Assembly (NCBI GenBank): GCA_017881055.1
Contig: JADGRF010000145.1
Coordinates: 1 to 54,068 of the forward strand
DNA: 54,068 nt
Reading direction: 5' to 3'
From: Sandaracinaceae bacterium
GTDB lineage: Bacteria; Myxococcota_A; Polyangia; Polyangiales; JAFGIB01
Shown: positions 25,080 through 33,507 of the stretch, in pieces
How positions within the stretch are numbered: position 1 is the first letter of the stretch
Layout of the letters: every line of letters starts with the position of its first letter
Notes under the pieces: generated by a model
Database searches by the model: none
The model's input: the letters and a program-made list of their open reading frames with translations, nothing else
Told to the model about the DNA's origin: nothing
Made by a program: the position numbers and the translations under genes

Positions 25080-25912
25080 GGTGGCAACACCGGCAGCACG
25101 GGCAGCGTGGCGGCGTCGCTCGCGCGCACCTCGAGCTCGAGCTGACTCTCGATGTTTCCGACCAAGAGGTGCAGCTGCGTGCTGCCCGCGCCGGTCGTGC
25201 CGATCACCTGACCGCGACCCGTGACTGCAAGCCCGCCCCAGAGCGTGGCGACGCGGCCGTCGTCGACCCAATAGTGAATCATGCCGGAACACAGCAGGCG
25301 CTCACCCGCGTCGTTTTCGACGCGTGCGCGCACGAAGGTCGTGCGGAGCAACGCGTAGCTGGCGGGTGCGCTCCACTCCCGAGTGAGCTCGTCCTGCAGC
25401 TCGAGCGCGCTCACGGCCGGATCGAACGACGACCACGTGAACCGGGCAAGCTCGCGCGCGCCATCGAGGACCACGAGCGCCGCTTCACCGACGCCGTCGA
25501 AGTGCAGCGTGACGTAGGCGTAGTGCTGCTTGTGACATGCGTCGTAGCGGGCGACGGGCGGCGTGAGACGCAGCCGTGTTTCGTCGCGGCTGATCACGCC
25601 GAGCTGGGTAGGATCGATATCAGGTGGCACGACGATCGCGAGCTCGAGCGAGGCGTGATGCAGCACGCTGCGCAGGTCGGCGCAGTCGGTGACGTCGACG
25701 CAGCGCATGCGTGCATCGACGAGTCCGTCGTCGCTCGCGATGCGCGGGTAGCTCGTGTTGCGCGCGTAATCGAACGGGCAGGCCAGCGGCTCGGTTGGCG
25801 CGGGCGCGTTGCCGTCGCTGCCCCCAAACTCGACGCTGCAGCCTGCCAGCAGCAGCGTCAGCCAGGCGGCCGTACCGGCCGTTCGAGCGAGCAGCGCGCG
25901 CATCCATGGCAT
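25076..25912 (-). CDS. Lipoprotein, first of a tandem paralog pair
   Basis: A 278-residue product. It has a signal sequence with lipobox LTLLLAGCSVEFGG (Cys near residue 25), then a short Gly/Ser/Asn/Pro linker and a beta-rich body with several Cys residues (RCVDVTDCADL). The C-terminus ends in a Val/Leu/Pro repeat (LPVLPVLPP). It is divergent from the lipoprotein gene at 26079 and shares ancestry with the gene directly downstream. I do not recognise the family. The pattern of strands with GRVATLWGGLAVTGRG and LHLLVGNIESQLELEV suggests Ig-like modules. Confidence 0.82.
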   Translation of the reverse strand: MPWMRALLARTAGTAAWLTLLLAGCSVEFGGSDGNAPAPTEPLACPFDYARNTSYPRIASDDGLVDARMRCVDVTDCADLRSVLHHASLELAIVVPPDIDPTQLGVISRDETRLRLTPPVARYDACHKQHYAYVTLHFDGVGEAALVVLDGARELARFTWSSFDPAVSALELQDELTREWSAPASYALLRTTFVRARVENDAGERLLCSGMIHYWVDDGRVATLWGGLAVTGRGQVIGTTGAGSTQLHLLVGNIESQLELEVRASDAATLPVLPVLPP

Positions 25913-26078
25913 GGTGAAGCACTACGGCGTGAGTTCGGCAGCGAAATGTGCTTCGTACTCCATGGTTTCCAGGCTAAGTTTGCGCGAAATCCGACCGAAG
26001 TGGCTCGCTCCGGCCACCCAGGAGGAGACAAGCCGCGCGCAGCGGCAGGGTGCTTTAGCTTTGCGGAAGAGGGACGGC

Positions 26079-27173
26079 ATGGGACGTGACGCACGGGTCT
26101 GGTTTTGTGCCCTCGGGTTGTTCGGTTTCACTGCTGCTGGCGGCTGCGCCAACAAGCTCAACAGCGGCGGACCACTGACCGGCGAAGGCGGAGTCGCGCG
26201 CGAAGGCGGTGCCGCCGACGGCGGCGGAGCCAACGGTGGCGGCGGCAAGGGCAACGGCAAAGGCGGCAACGGCTCGGGCACTGATCTCGACGCGGCGCTG
26301 ATCTCGGACGCGTTCTTCATCAACGATCCGGCGCCACCGATCTGCGGACCCGACGGCGGCATGACTCCGGCGCCCGACGCCGGTGGCACGATCGTCTGCC
26401 CCGACGACAAGAACCGTGAAGGCTGTCCGTGCACGAACGCCGGCGCGAGCCAGGCCTGCTGGCCCGGCAAGCGCGCCAACCGCAACCATGGCGTGTGCAA
26501 GGACGGCGTGGCCACGTGCGTGCGGACCTCGGAGTTCGGCCTGCGCTGGGGCGCGTGCAACGGCTACAAGCTACCGACGCCCGGTGCGGTGTCGGGTCCC
26601 GAGGCCTGCGGTTGCTTCTCCGACGGCGAGTGGGCCGTGACCGATCTCGCGCCGTGCATCGATCAAAGCACGGGCAAGACGTTCCTGTATTCGAGCCATC
26701 TCGACAGCAAGGGCGGCCTGATCTGCGACAGCACCGGCGGCAAGACCCCGCCACCCGTGCCGCCGGAAGACTGGAACTCGAGCACGCTCAAGGTGAGCTG
26801 CGCCGGCCACTTCAAGCTTTGCTACACGATCAAAGCGGGCAACGTGAACGCTCCCGTCGCCAGCGACTGCATCATCAGCAAGCAGTGCGTCGACACCTGG
26901 TACCAGAACGAAGGCCAGACCCAGAAGCTGCCGAACCTCGGCGCCTGGAGCTCGAGCGACTCGACCTGCGCGCAGCGCTTCGTCGATGTCGGCGGCTACG
27001 GCGAGATGTCCGTGGAAGGCCAGAGCATCGAGTGCGACGCGATCAACGACGGCCAAGGCGCTCCGCTGGTGTTCCGCCGCAGCGGCTATTGCCCGCAGAG
27101 CTGTCGCACCAGTCCGAACACGCCGGAGTGCAAGTCGTGTGCGACGGGCGGCTCGGGCATGTTCGGCCCTTGA
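26079..27173 (+). CDS. Cys-rich lipoprotein with Gly-rich linker
   Basis: From the ATG at 26079 (GGAAGAGGGA just upstream) the product is 364 residues. The signal ends in a lipobox FTAAGGCANKL. Residues ~30-65 are a low-complexity Gly/Asn/Ala/Lys linker. The mature part is Cys-rich (about 20 Cys) with blocks such as REGCPCTNAGASQACWPGKR and CKSCATGGSGMFGP. One block, GVCKDGVATCVRTSEFGLRW followed by GACNG, resembles repeats found in other myxobacterial secreted proteins. No catalytic motif is seen. Probably a surface-exposed, disulfide-stabilised lipoprotein. It stands alone between the divergent lipoprotein pair and the membrane glycosyltransferase. Confidence 0.85.
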   Translation: MGRDARVWFCALGLFGFTAAGGCANKLNSGGPLTGEGGVAREGGAADGGGANGGGGKGNGKGGNGSGTDLDAALISDAFFINDPAPPICGPDGGMTPAPDAGGTIVCPDDKNREGCPCTNAGASQACWPGKRANRNHGVCKDGVATCVRTSEFGLRWGACNGYKLPTPGAVSGPEACGCFSDGEWAVTDLAPCIDQSTGKTFLYSSHLDSKGGLICDSTGGKTPPPVPPEDWNSSTLKVSCAGHFKLCYTIKAGNVNAPVASDCIISKQCVDTWYQNEGQTQKLPNLGAWSSSDSTCAQRFVDVGGYGEMSVEGQSIECDAINDGQGAPLVFRRSGYCPQSCRTSPNTPECKSCATGGSGMFGP

Positions 27174-27242
27174 GATTAGGGGGCGCGCACGGGATAGTGG
27201 GCGCGACTCGCGGAACACTCTATCCTGCGGTCGGAGCACGGA

Positions 27243-29489
27243 GTGACTTCCGACAGCAGCAGCGACGATCGTGACGATGACGCGCGCGCGCTTTCTTTCG
27301 AAAAACCGCCGCTCTCGCTGAGCTCCACGCTGCCACCGGGCTCGTTCGAGCAGGTCACGCGCTTGGGCGTGGTGTGTCTGCTCGGCGTCACGCTCGCGAT
27401 GTTCGCGCAGGGCCTGTTCGGCACGTTCGTGTGGGGCGACGTGCCGCTGATCCTGCAGAACCGCAACGTGCGCGACGCGCACGTGTTGCAAGCGCTGGGC
27501 TCGCAGTTCTGGGATGTGTCGTCGGGCGTGGCGGGTGGCGCGGGCTACTACCGGCCGCTCGTCACGCTGAGCTACGTGCTGGAGTGGCGGCTCTACGGGG
27601 ATCGTCCGTTCGGTTATCACTTCACGAACCTGCTCTTGCACTTGGCCTGCGTGGCGCTCGTGTTCCACTGGCTGTTCGCGCGCCTGTCACGCGAGATCGC
27701 GGGCGAGCGCGCGTGGCAAGCCCTGGCGGGCGCGATGGCGGGCGCGCTGTTCTTCGCGGTGCATCCCTCGCGCGTCGAGGTCGTGTCGTGGATCTCGGGC
27801 CGCTCCGACGCGATGATGACGCTGTTCTCGCTCGCGGGCTTGCTCTGGTTCGAGCGCGCGCGCGGCAAGCTGCGCGGCGTAGTCACCGGCGCAGCGTTCG
27901 TGCTCGCGCTCGCCTGCAAAGAGTCGATGGTGACGCTGCCTGTGTGCCTGGTGCTGGAGGTGCTGCTGCGCGAGCGCTCGGGCTTGCGGCGTGTCGCGCT
28001 GCGCGATGCCGCGATCGCGCTCGGCATGACGCTCGGTGCGGTGCTGTTTCGCGTGCTGCTCGTGCCGCTTCCGCACAGCAGTCTCGACGCGATCTTCGCG
28101 CAACCCGTCGCGCGCGTGCTCTCTTCACTCGGGCACTACGTGATGTGCGTGGTCTGGCCGGCGCGGCCCTCGCTTCTGACCGCGCTCCAGAACTACGACG
28201 CGAGCGGACAGATCGCCTACTCGAACGACAGCATCGCGCTCGGCACAGCCACGCTTCTGCTCTTGTGCGGTTTCGCATGGCTCGCGTCGCGCAGCGAGCG
28301 CGTCCGGCCGTGGCTGGCCGATGCGCTGTGGTTCTTCGTGCCGCTCTTGCCAGTGCTGAACCTCCTGCCGCTCACGCTCAAAGCGCTCGTCGCCAACCGC
28401 TTCCTGTACCTGCCGTTGCTCGGTGTCGTGGCCGTGGTCGCGCGGGCGGTGCCCGCCGGCTTTGCGCGTGGCGGCGTACGCTCTGCGCTCACACTGCTGA
28501 CGGTGGTCGCGCTGTTCGTCGGGTGCGCGTTCTTCACGACGCGCTACTTGCCCGCATTCGCCAGCGACGAAGCGTCGATCCGCTACGAGCGCACACTGCA
28601 TCCCGACAGCACCTGGTTGCTCGAAGAGCTCGCTGAACGCCAAGCGGCGCGCGGTCAGACCGACGCCGCGCTGCACACCGCGCTCGACGGCTATCGTGCG
28701 GCCGAGCGCCTGCGCGAGCGCACGCCACGCATCCGCTTCATGCTGCTGGCGGCACACTTGCTCGGCGATCGCCTGCATGACTTCCAAGCACTCGAGCTCG
28801 GCGAGCTCGCGGAGTTCTACGCCGCGCTCGAGCGTGGCGAGCGCGCGCAGCTCGACGTGCCACCGCTACGCATCGGGTTTGCGCTGAGCACGCAAGACCG
28901 CGCCAGCGTGCTAGCGGACATCGACGAGTACGTCGTGCCGAGGGCCATGATCGATGCACGCGTGGGCCGGGTCGACGACGCCATCGCCGGGCTCGCGCGC
29001 GCGGTTCAAGACCAGCCGCGCGCAGCTGTCGGCCTGCGTGCGCTGGCGCTCTTGCTCGCCCGCGAGGAACGCTACGTCGCTGCCGGAGCCACGCTCGCGC
29101 GCGCCGAAGCCGCGGCACCCTCGCACCCCGACACGGCCGCGCTCCGGCAGCACATGGCCGACGCGCACGAGCTCTTCACGCGATCGACTCGCAGTGCAAC
29201 CGAAGCCGCAGTCGCCCGCGCCCATGCCTATCTAGTGCTGGCCGCCCCCGGCCGCGCCGCGCGCACGATCGACCAGGCGCTCGCGGCCCTTCCCAATGAC
29301 CTGACCCTGATCGCGACCCGCGCCCGGATCGATGCGATCGATGGAAACTTCAGCGCCGCGCGGGCACGCCTTGGCGCCGCCCGGTCGACGTTTCCGAATG
29401 CGGCGCCCGACCTGGAAGCCGTGGAGCGCGAGATCGACGCCGTCGAGCAAGGCGAAGCCCCCGCAACGCCAGCCGCAGCCACGCGCTGA
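27243..29489 (+). CDS. TMTC-like membrane glycosyltransferase with C-terminal TPR region
   Basis: A 748-residue GT-C-type protein. About ten membrane helices span residues ~40-445. The first lumenal loop contains FVWGDVPLILQN (acidic catalytic-type residue after the first helix) and YYRPLVTLSYVLEWRLYG. Then come YHFTNLLLHLACVALVFHWL and HPSRVEVVSWISGRSDAMMT, which match the order of conserved blocks in TMTC/O-mannosyltransferase-like proteins. Residues ~460-740 are helical TPR-type repeats (RQAARGQTDAALHTALDGYR; DDAIAGLARAVQDQP). A protein- or glycolipid-modifying role is expected from the family. Start: GTG 27243 with GGAG upstream. Substrate unknown. Confidence 0.9.
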   Translation: MTSDSSSDDRDDDARALSFEKPPLSLSSTLPPGSFEQVTRLGVVCLLGVTLAMFAQGLFGTFVWGDVPLILQNRNVRDAHVLQALGSQFWDVSSGVAGGAGYYRPLVTLSYVLEWRLYGDRPFGYHFTNLLLHLACVALVFHWLFARLSREIAGERAWQALAGAMAGALFFAVHPSRVEVVSWISGRSDAMMTLFSLAGLLWFERARGKLRGVVTGAAFVLALACKESMVTLPVCLVLEVLLRERSGLRRVALRDAAIALGMTLGAVLFRVLLVPLPHSSLDAIFAQPVARVLSSLGHYVMCVVWPARPSLLTALQNYDASGQIAYSNDSIALGTATLLLLCGFAWLASRSERVRPWLADALWFFVPLLPVLNLLPLTLKALVANRFLYLPLLGVVAVVARAVPAGFARGGVRSALTLLTVVALFVGCAFFTTRYLPAFASDEASIRYERTLHPDSTWLLEELAERQAARGQTDAALHTALDGYRAAERLRERTPRIRFMLLAAHLLGDRLHDFQALELGELAEFYAALERGERAQLDVPPLRIGFALSTQDRASVLADIDEYVVPRAMIDARVGRVDDAIAGLARAVQDQPRAAVGLRALALLLAREERYVAAGATLARAEAAAPSHPDTAALRQHMADAHELFTRSTRSATEAAVARAHAYLVLAAPGRAARTIDQALAALPNDLTLIATRARIDAIDGNFSAARARLGAARSTFPNAAPDLEAVEREIDAVEQGEAPATPAAATR

Positions 29490-29615
29490 CGCCCGCTTCC
29501 CGACTGTTCACGCGCATCGGCAGGCTTTGCCCCTGGCCCCCAGGCCCTTGTTTTCGTATATGTCGGGCGCGACCCCTCAAACGGAGCAAGGGCCGCACGG
29601 AGCACGAAAGCCGCC

Positions 29616-30794
29616 ATGGATCTGGAATTCAGCAAAGAAGAGCTCGCCTTCCGCGATGAGGTTCGTTCGTTCGCGCAGCAGAAGCTGCCCGCCGAGATCC
29701 GCGAGAAGGTGGATCAGGGAAGGCCGCTCACGAAGGAAGACCAGGTTCGTTGGCAGAAGCTGCTCGCCGACAAGGGCTGGATCGCGCCGAACTGGCCGCT
29801 GCAGTGGGGCGGCACGGGCTGGACGCCCACGCAGATGTACCTGTTCGATGACGAGCTCGGTGCCGCCGGTGCGCCACCCGTGATCCCGTTCGGCCTGAAG
29901 ATGGTCGGCCCGGTGATCTACACGTTCGGCAGCGAGGAACAGAAGCAGCGCTTCTTGCCGGACATCGTGTCGAGCAACGTGTGGTGGTGCCAGGGCTACT
30001 CGGAGCCGGGCTCGGGCTCGGACCTCGCGTCACTCAGCACGCGCGCGGTGCGCGACGGCGATCACTACGTCGTGAACGGCATCAAGGCGTGGACCACGCT
30101 CGCGCAGCACGCCGACTGGATCTTTTGTCTCGTGCGCACCGATCCGAACGCGAAGAAGCAGCAGGGCATCTCGTTTCTGCTGATCGACATGAAGTCGCCC
30201 GGCGTGACCGTGCATCCGGTGATCACCATGGAAGGTGACCACGAGGTGAACGAGACGCACTTCGAAGACGTGCGCGTGCCCGTGGCCAACCGCATCGGCG
30301 AAGAGAACCAGGGCTGGACGTACGCGAAGTACCTGCTCACGCACGAGCGCACCAGCATCGCCAACGTCGGCGCGATCAAGCGCACGTTCGCGCGCGTCAA
30401 GCGCGAGGCCGCCAAGGTGACGTCGGGCGACGGCACGCTGCTCGACTCGCCGGTGTTCGCGCGCAAGCTGGCCGACGTGGCGATTCAGATCACCGCGCTC
30501 GAGTACACCATGCTGCGCATCCTCTCGCAGGTGGCACGCGGTGGCGCGCCGGGTGCGGAGTCGTCGCTGCTCAAGGTGCGTGGCACCGAGATCCAGCAGT
30601 CGATCACCGAGCTGCTCATGGAAGCGGGCGGCTACTACTCGATGCCGTTCGTAGCAGAGCACGGCAAAGCGATCGGCCCCGAGTTCACCGCGCGCGCCGC
30701 GGCCAACTACTTCAACTACCGCAAGGTCACGATCTACGGCGGTTCGTCGGAAGTTCAGAAGAACATCATGTCGAAGGCCGTGTTGGGCCTCTGA
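29616..30794 (+). CDS. Acyl-CoA dehydrogenase, subunit 1 of a pair
   Basis: A 392-residue flavoprotein dehydrogenase. The N-terminal helical domain begins MDLEFSKEELAFRDEVRSFA. The flavin-binding middle domain shows WWCQGYSEPGSGSDLASLST near residue 130 and HYVVNGIKAWTTLAQHADWI. The C-terminal end carries RKVTIYGGSSEVQKNIMSKA, the ACAD signature 2. Enzymes of this group oxidise acyl-CoA to enoyl-CoA and pass electrons to ETF. A second, divergent ACAD follows 23 bp later, the arrangement of two-subunit (alpha2beta2) dehydrogenases acting on bulky acyl-CoAs such as sterol side chains. The substrate is not determinable here. Confidence 0.96.
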   Translation: MDLEFSKEELAFRDEVRSFAQQKLPAEIREKVDQGRPLTKEDQVRWQKLLADKGWIAPNWPLQWGGTGWTPTQMYLFDDELGAAGAPPVIPFGLKMVGPVIYTFGSEEQKQRFLPDIVSSNVWWCQGYSEPGSGSDLASLSTRAVRDGDHYVVNGIKAWTTLAQHADWIFCLVRTDPNAKKQQGISFLLIDMKSPGVTVHPVITMEGDHEVNETHFEDVRVPVANRIGEENQGWTYAKYLLTHERTSIANVGAIKRTFARVKREAAKVTSGDGTLLDSPVFARKLADVAIQITALEYTMLRILSQVARGGAPGAESSLLKVRGTEIQQSITELLMEAGGYYSMPFVAEHGKAIGPEFTARAAANYFNYRKVTIYGGSSEVQKNIMSKAVLGL

Positions 30795-30817
30795 ACGCAG
30801 AGATTTAGGGAAACACC

Positions 30818-31942
30818 ATGGATTTTTCGTTCAACCAAGAACAAACCCTGCTCCGTGAGAGCGTGAAGAAGCTGGTCGAGAAGGACTACGGCTTCGAGGC
30901 GCGTCATGCGCTGCTCAAGAGCGACGAAGGCTTCAGCCGCGCGATGTGGAAGAGCTTCGCCGAGCTCGGCTGGACTGCGATTCCGTTCTCCGAAGCGGAC
31001 GGCGGCCTGGGCGGCAGCCCGGTCGACACCATGATCGTGCTCGAAGAGCTGGGCAAAGGCCTCGTGCTCGAGCCGTTCTTCGCGACCGTGATCTTCGCGG
31101 GCGGCTGTCTGCGCCGCGCGAGCGCGAGCGTGAAGGCCAAGTACCTGTCGCCGCTGATCAACGGCGAGCTGCTCTCGGCCGTGGCGTACGCCGAGCAGGA
31201 CTCTCGGTTCGATCTGTTCCACGTGGGCACGACCGCGAAGAAAGATGGCGCGGGCTTTTCGCTCGACGGCAAGAAGATCGCCGTGATCGCGGGCAGCGCG
31301 GCCGACATGCTCGTGGTCTCGGCGCGCACGTCCGGCGGCGTGCGCGACAAGACCGGCGTCACGCTGTTCGCAGTCGATGCCAAGAGCGCGGGCGTGACGC
31401 GCACCAGCTACCGCACCGTCGACGGCCTACGCGCCTGCGACGTGACGCTCCAGGGCGTCAAGGTGTCAGCTGACAACGTGATCGGCAAAGAAGGCGAAGG
31501 CTTTGCGCTGCTCGACGCCGTCTCGGACGAAGCCATCATCGCGCTGGGCGCCGAAGCCATGGGCATCATGGAAGTGCTCTACAAGTCCACGGTCGCGTAC
31601 ACCAAGGAACGCAAGCAGTTCGGCGTGCCGATCGGCTCGTTCCAAGTGCTGCAGCACCGCATGGTCGATCAGTTCATGGAGTACGAGCAGGCGCGCTCGA
31701 TGGTGTATTGGGCGACCATGATGCTTCACAAGGGTACGGGTGTGGCCAAGGCCGCGTCCGCGCTCAAGGTGCAGCTCGGCAAGTCCGGTCGCATGATCGG
31801 CCAAGCGGCGATCAAGAACCACGGCGGCATGGCCATGACCGAAGAGCTGCCGGTGAGCCACTTCTTCAAGCGCATGACCATGATCGACCTGATGCTCGGC
31901 AACGCCGACTACCACCTCGACCGCTTCCGCACGCTCGGCTGA
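30818..31942 (+). CDS. Acyl-CoA dehydrogenase, subunit 2 of a pair
   Basis: A 374-residue ACAD-family protein. The start is MDFSFNQEQTLLRESVKKLV, with AGGGA 8 bases before the ATG. The middle domain has ELLSAVAYAEQDSRFDL where subunit 1 has the stricter SEPGSGSD motif, so it probably lacks a complete flavin or substrate site by itself. The C-terminal region contains RKQFGVPIGSFQVLQHRMVD, a conserved ACAD block, and ends GNADYHLDRFRTLG. This divergence fits the non-catalytic or structural partner seen in heteromeric ACADs. Co-transcribed with the gene 23 bp upstream. Confidence 0.95.
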   Translation: MDFSFNQEQTLLRESVKKLVEKDYGFEARHALLKSDEGFSRAMWKSFAELGWTAIPFSEADGGLGGSPVDTMIVLEELGKGLVLEPFFATVIFAGGCLRRASASVKAKYLSPLINGELLSAVAYAEQDSRFDLFHVGTTAKKDGAGFSLDGKKIAVIAGSAADMLVVSARTSGGVRDKTGVTLFAVDAKSAGVTRTSYRTVDGLRACDVTLQGVKVSADNVIGKEGEGFALLDAVSDEAIIALGAEAMGIMEVLYKSTVAYTKERKQFGVPIGSFQVLQHRMVDQFMEYEQARSMVYWATMMLHKGTGVAKAASALKVQLGKSGRMIGQAAIKNHGGMAMTEELPVSHFFKRMTMIDLMLGNADYHLDRFRTLG

Positions 31943-32056
31943 GCTGCATGCCTGTTCCAAGGAACCGTTGGCTCACCCTTTGCGTCAGGTAGGCCTGGCG
32001 ACGAGCCTTGTGCCGTGCTGTGCCAGCGCGCTCTACGCTGCCGAAAGAAGCCACCT

Positions 32057-33391
32057 ATGCCCACGCTCCGTACCCCAGCCTGGCTCCTGCTCATGCTCGC
32101 GCTCGCTGGCTGCGGGGTGAGCGCACTCGACCCCATGGGCGGGACCGATGGGGCCGCGCCCGACCCCACCCACCACGACAGCGGCTCCCCCAACCCGCGC
32201 GACGGCGCCGTGCCCCACGATCGAGACGCGGGCGTCGCGTCGCTGCCCGTGTGCGCGACCACGACACGGCAACCCACCGACGTGCTCGTCTACGACGTGA
32301 ACGCAGCCATGACCGTCACGGCCACCAACGCCTCGCTGCTCGGGACTGCGACGGATCTAGGAGCCGGCATTCCGAGCGAGGTGTCAGCGCTTGCGAACAC
32401 GTGGGGCATCAAGCCAGGAGCCGCGCACTGGCTGCGGGTCGAATCGACCAGCACCACGTGGATCCTGCTCAGCCAGAACCTGCCGTTCGGTTTCGGGGTG
32501 AAGAAGGGGTCGCTCGTCACGGTGCGCACGTCGCGTGATCGACAGGACTTTGGCCCGACGCGCAGCTACGCGACGGTCACGGTGCACGACGACGTCGCGT
32601 TCTACTTCGGACAAGCGGGCGCACCCAAGGATCTCGACCTGCCGAGCGGCGTCACGGCCGCGCTGGGCCCCGCGATCTGCAAGAGCCATGATAGCTGCGG
32701 TGAGTTCGCGCTGTACGCGCTGGACGTGTCGGTGCTCGGCCAGAGCACGAGTGTCGCAACCGCGACCGCAGCGACCGTCGGCAACTACGATCTGTGGCAC
32801 GCACGCACGGCAGAAGCGACCGGCTCGCAGACGCAGTGCGCTGACTGGTTCGTGGCGGACACGGCGTTTGCAGTCGCGCACCGCGGTGACCTATTCGAAG
32901 ATCCGGCCAGCGCCTGCCAAGTCAGCGCCTCGTCCACGCTGCCCGGCGTGCACATCGAGCTCGACAAGAGCGTGTGCTCGCTCGGCCTGCAGGCAGTCAT
33001 GGCCGGCGTCGCGTTCAAGTACGCCGTGGTCGTGGACGCGGACGTGCAGTCCGTGACCACGGGGACACAGAACGTTGGCAACTGTCAGCCTGCACATGCG
33101 AGTGGGCTGTTTCTCGAGGAGCGCATCTTCGGCGGCGGTGAAAACTACTGCTTGTGCGACACGGGACTCTGCGCACCGCAGACGCGCCCGGCGATCGATC
33201 TACACGCAGGCTCGTACCCCGGCACGTTCAGCTGGGACGGCAAGAACTGGAACGGGCCGAGCGACACAGGCAATCCCGAGGGTGCCGCGTTCCCGGCTGG
33301 CAGCTACACGTTCGAGGTGCGCAGCACTGGAAAGACGTCGGCCGGCAGCGACTTCGAAGTGCGCGCTGCGCTGACGTTCACGCTGCATTGA
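32057..33391 (+). CDS. Large lipoprotein of unknown function
   Basis: A 444-residue product from the ATG at 32057. The signal sequence ends in the lipobox LLMLALAGCGVSAL. An Asp/Pro/Gly/His-rich linker follows (TDGAAPDPTHHDSGS), typical of myxobacterial surface lipoproteins. The body is beta-rich with repeated Thr/Val/Ala strands, scattered Cys (ICKSHDSCGEF; YCLCDTGLCAPQ) and a C-terminal LTFTLH strand. No enzymatic motif or known domain is recognised. It follows the ACAD pair by 114 bp but is probably a separate unit. A hairpin lies just after its stop. Confidence 0.82.
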   Translation: MPTLRTPAWLLLMLALAGCGVSALDPMGGTDGAAPDPTHHDSGSPNPRDGAVPHDRDAGVASLPVCATTTRQPTDVLVYDVNAAMTVTATNASLLGTATDLGAGIPSEVSALANTWGIKPGAAHWLRVESTSTTWILLSQNLPFGFGVKKGSLVTVRTSRDRQDFGPTRSYATVTVHDDVAFYFGQAGAPKDLDLPSGVTAALGPAICKSHDSCGEFALYALDVSVLGQSTSVATATAATVGNYDLWHARTAEATGSQTQCADWFVADTAFAVAHRGDLFEDPASACQVSASSTLPGVHIELDKSVCSLGLQAVMAGVAFKYAVVVDADVQSVTTGTQNVGNCQPAHASGLFLEERIFGGGENYCLCDTGLCAPQTRPAIDLHAGSYPGTFSWDGKNWNGPSDTGNPEGAAFPAGSYTFEVRSTGKTSAGSDFEVRAALTFTLH

Positions 33392-33393
33392 CT

Positions 33394-33425
33394 GCTCGGG
33401 CTTGGCGAACGCTGCGAACCCGAGC
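33394..33425. terminator. Hairpin between convergent lipoprotein and transketolase genes
   Basis: GCTCGGG (33394-33400) pairs with CCCGAGC (33419-33425) around an 18-base loop, 2 bp after the lipoprotein stop and within the 116-bp convergent gap. The loop is long and no T-run follows, so this is a weak terminator candidate. Nothing else is evident in the gap. Confidence 0.3.
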
Positions 33426-33507
33426 GCGCGCGGTGCATTGAATTGCCGGCGCTGCGCGTCGCGTCCGCGCGCGCTCAGGCCGGCGCGTTCGAGCACCTTC
33501 AGGTGGT

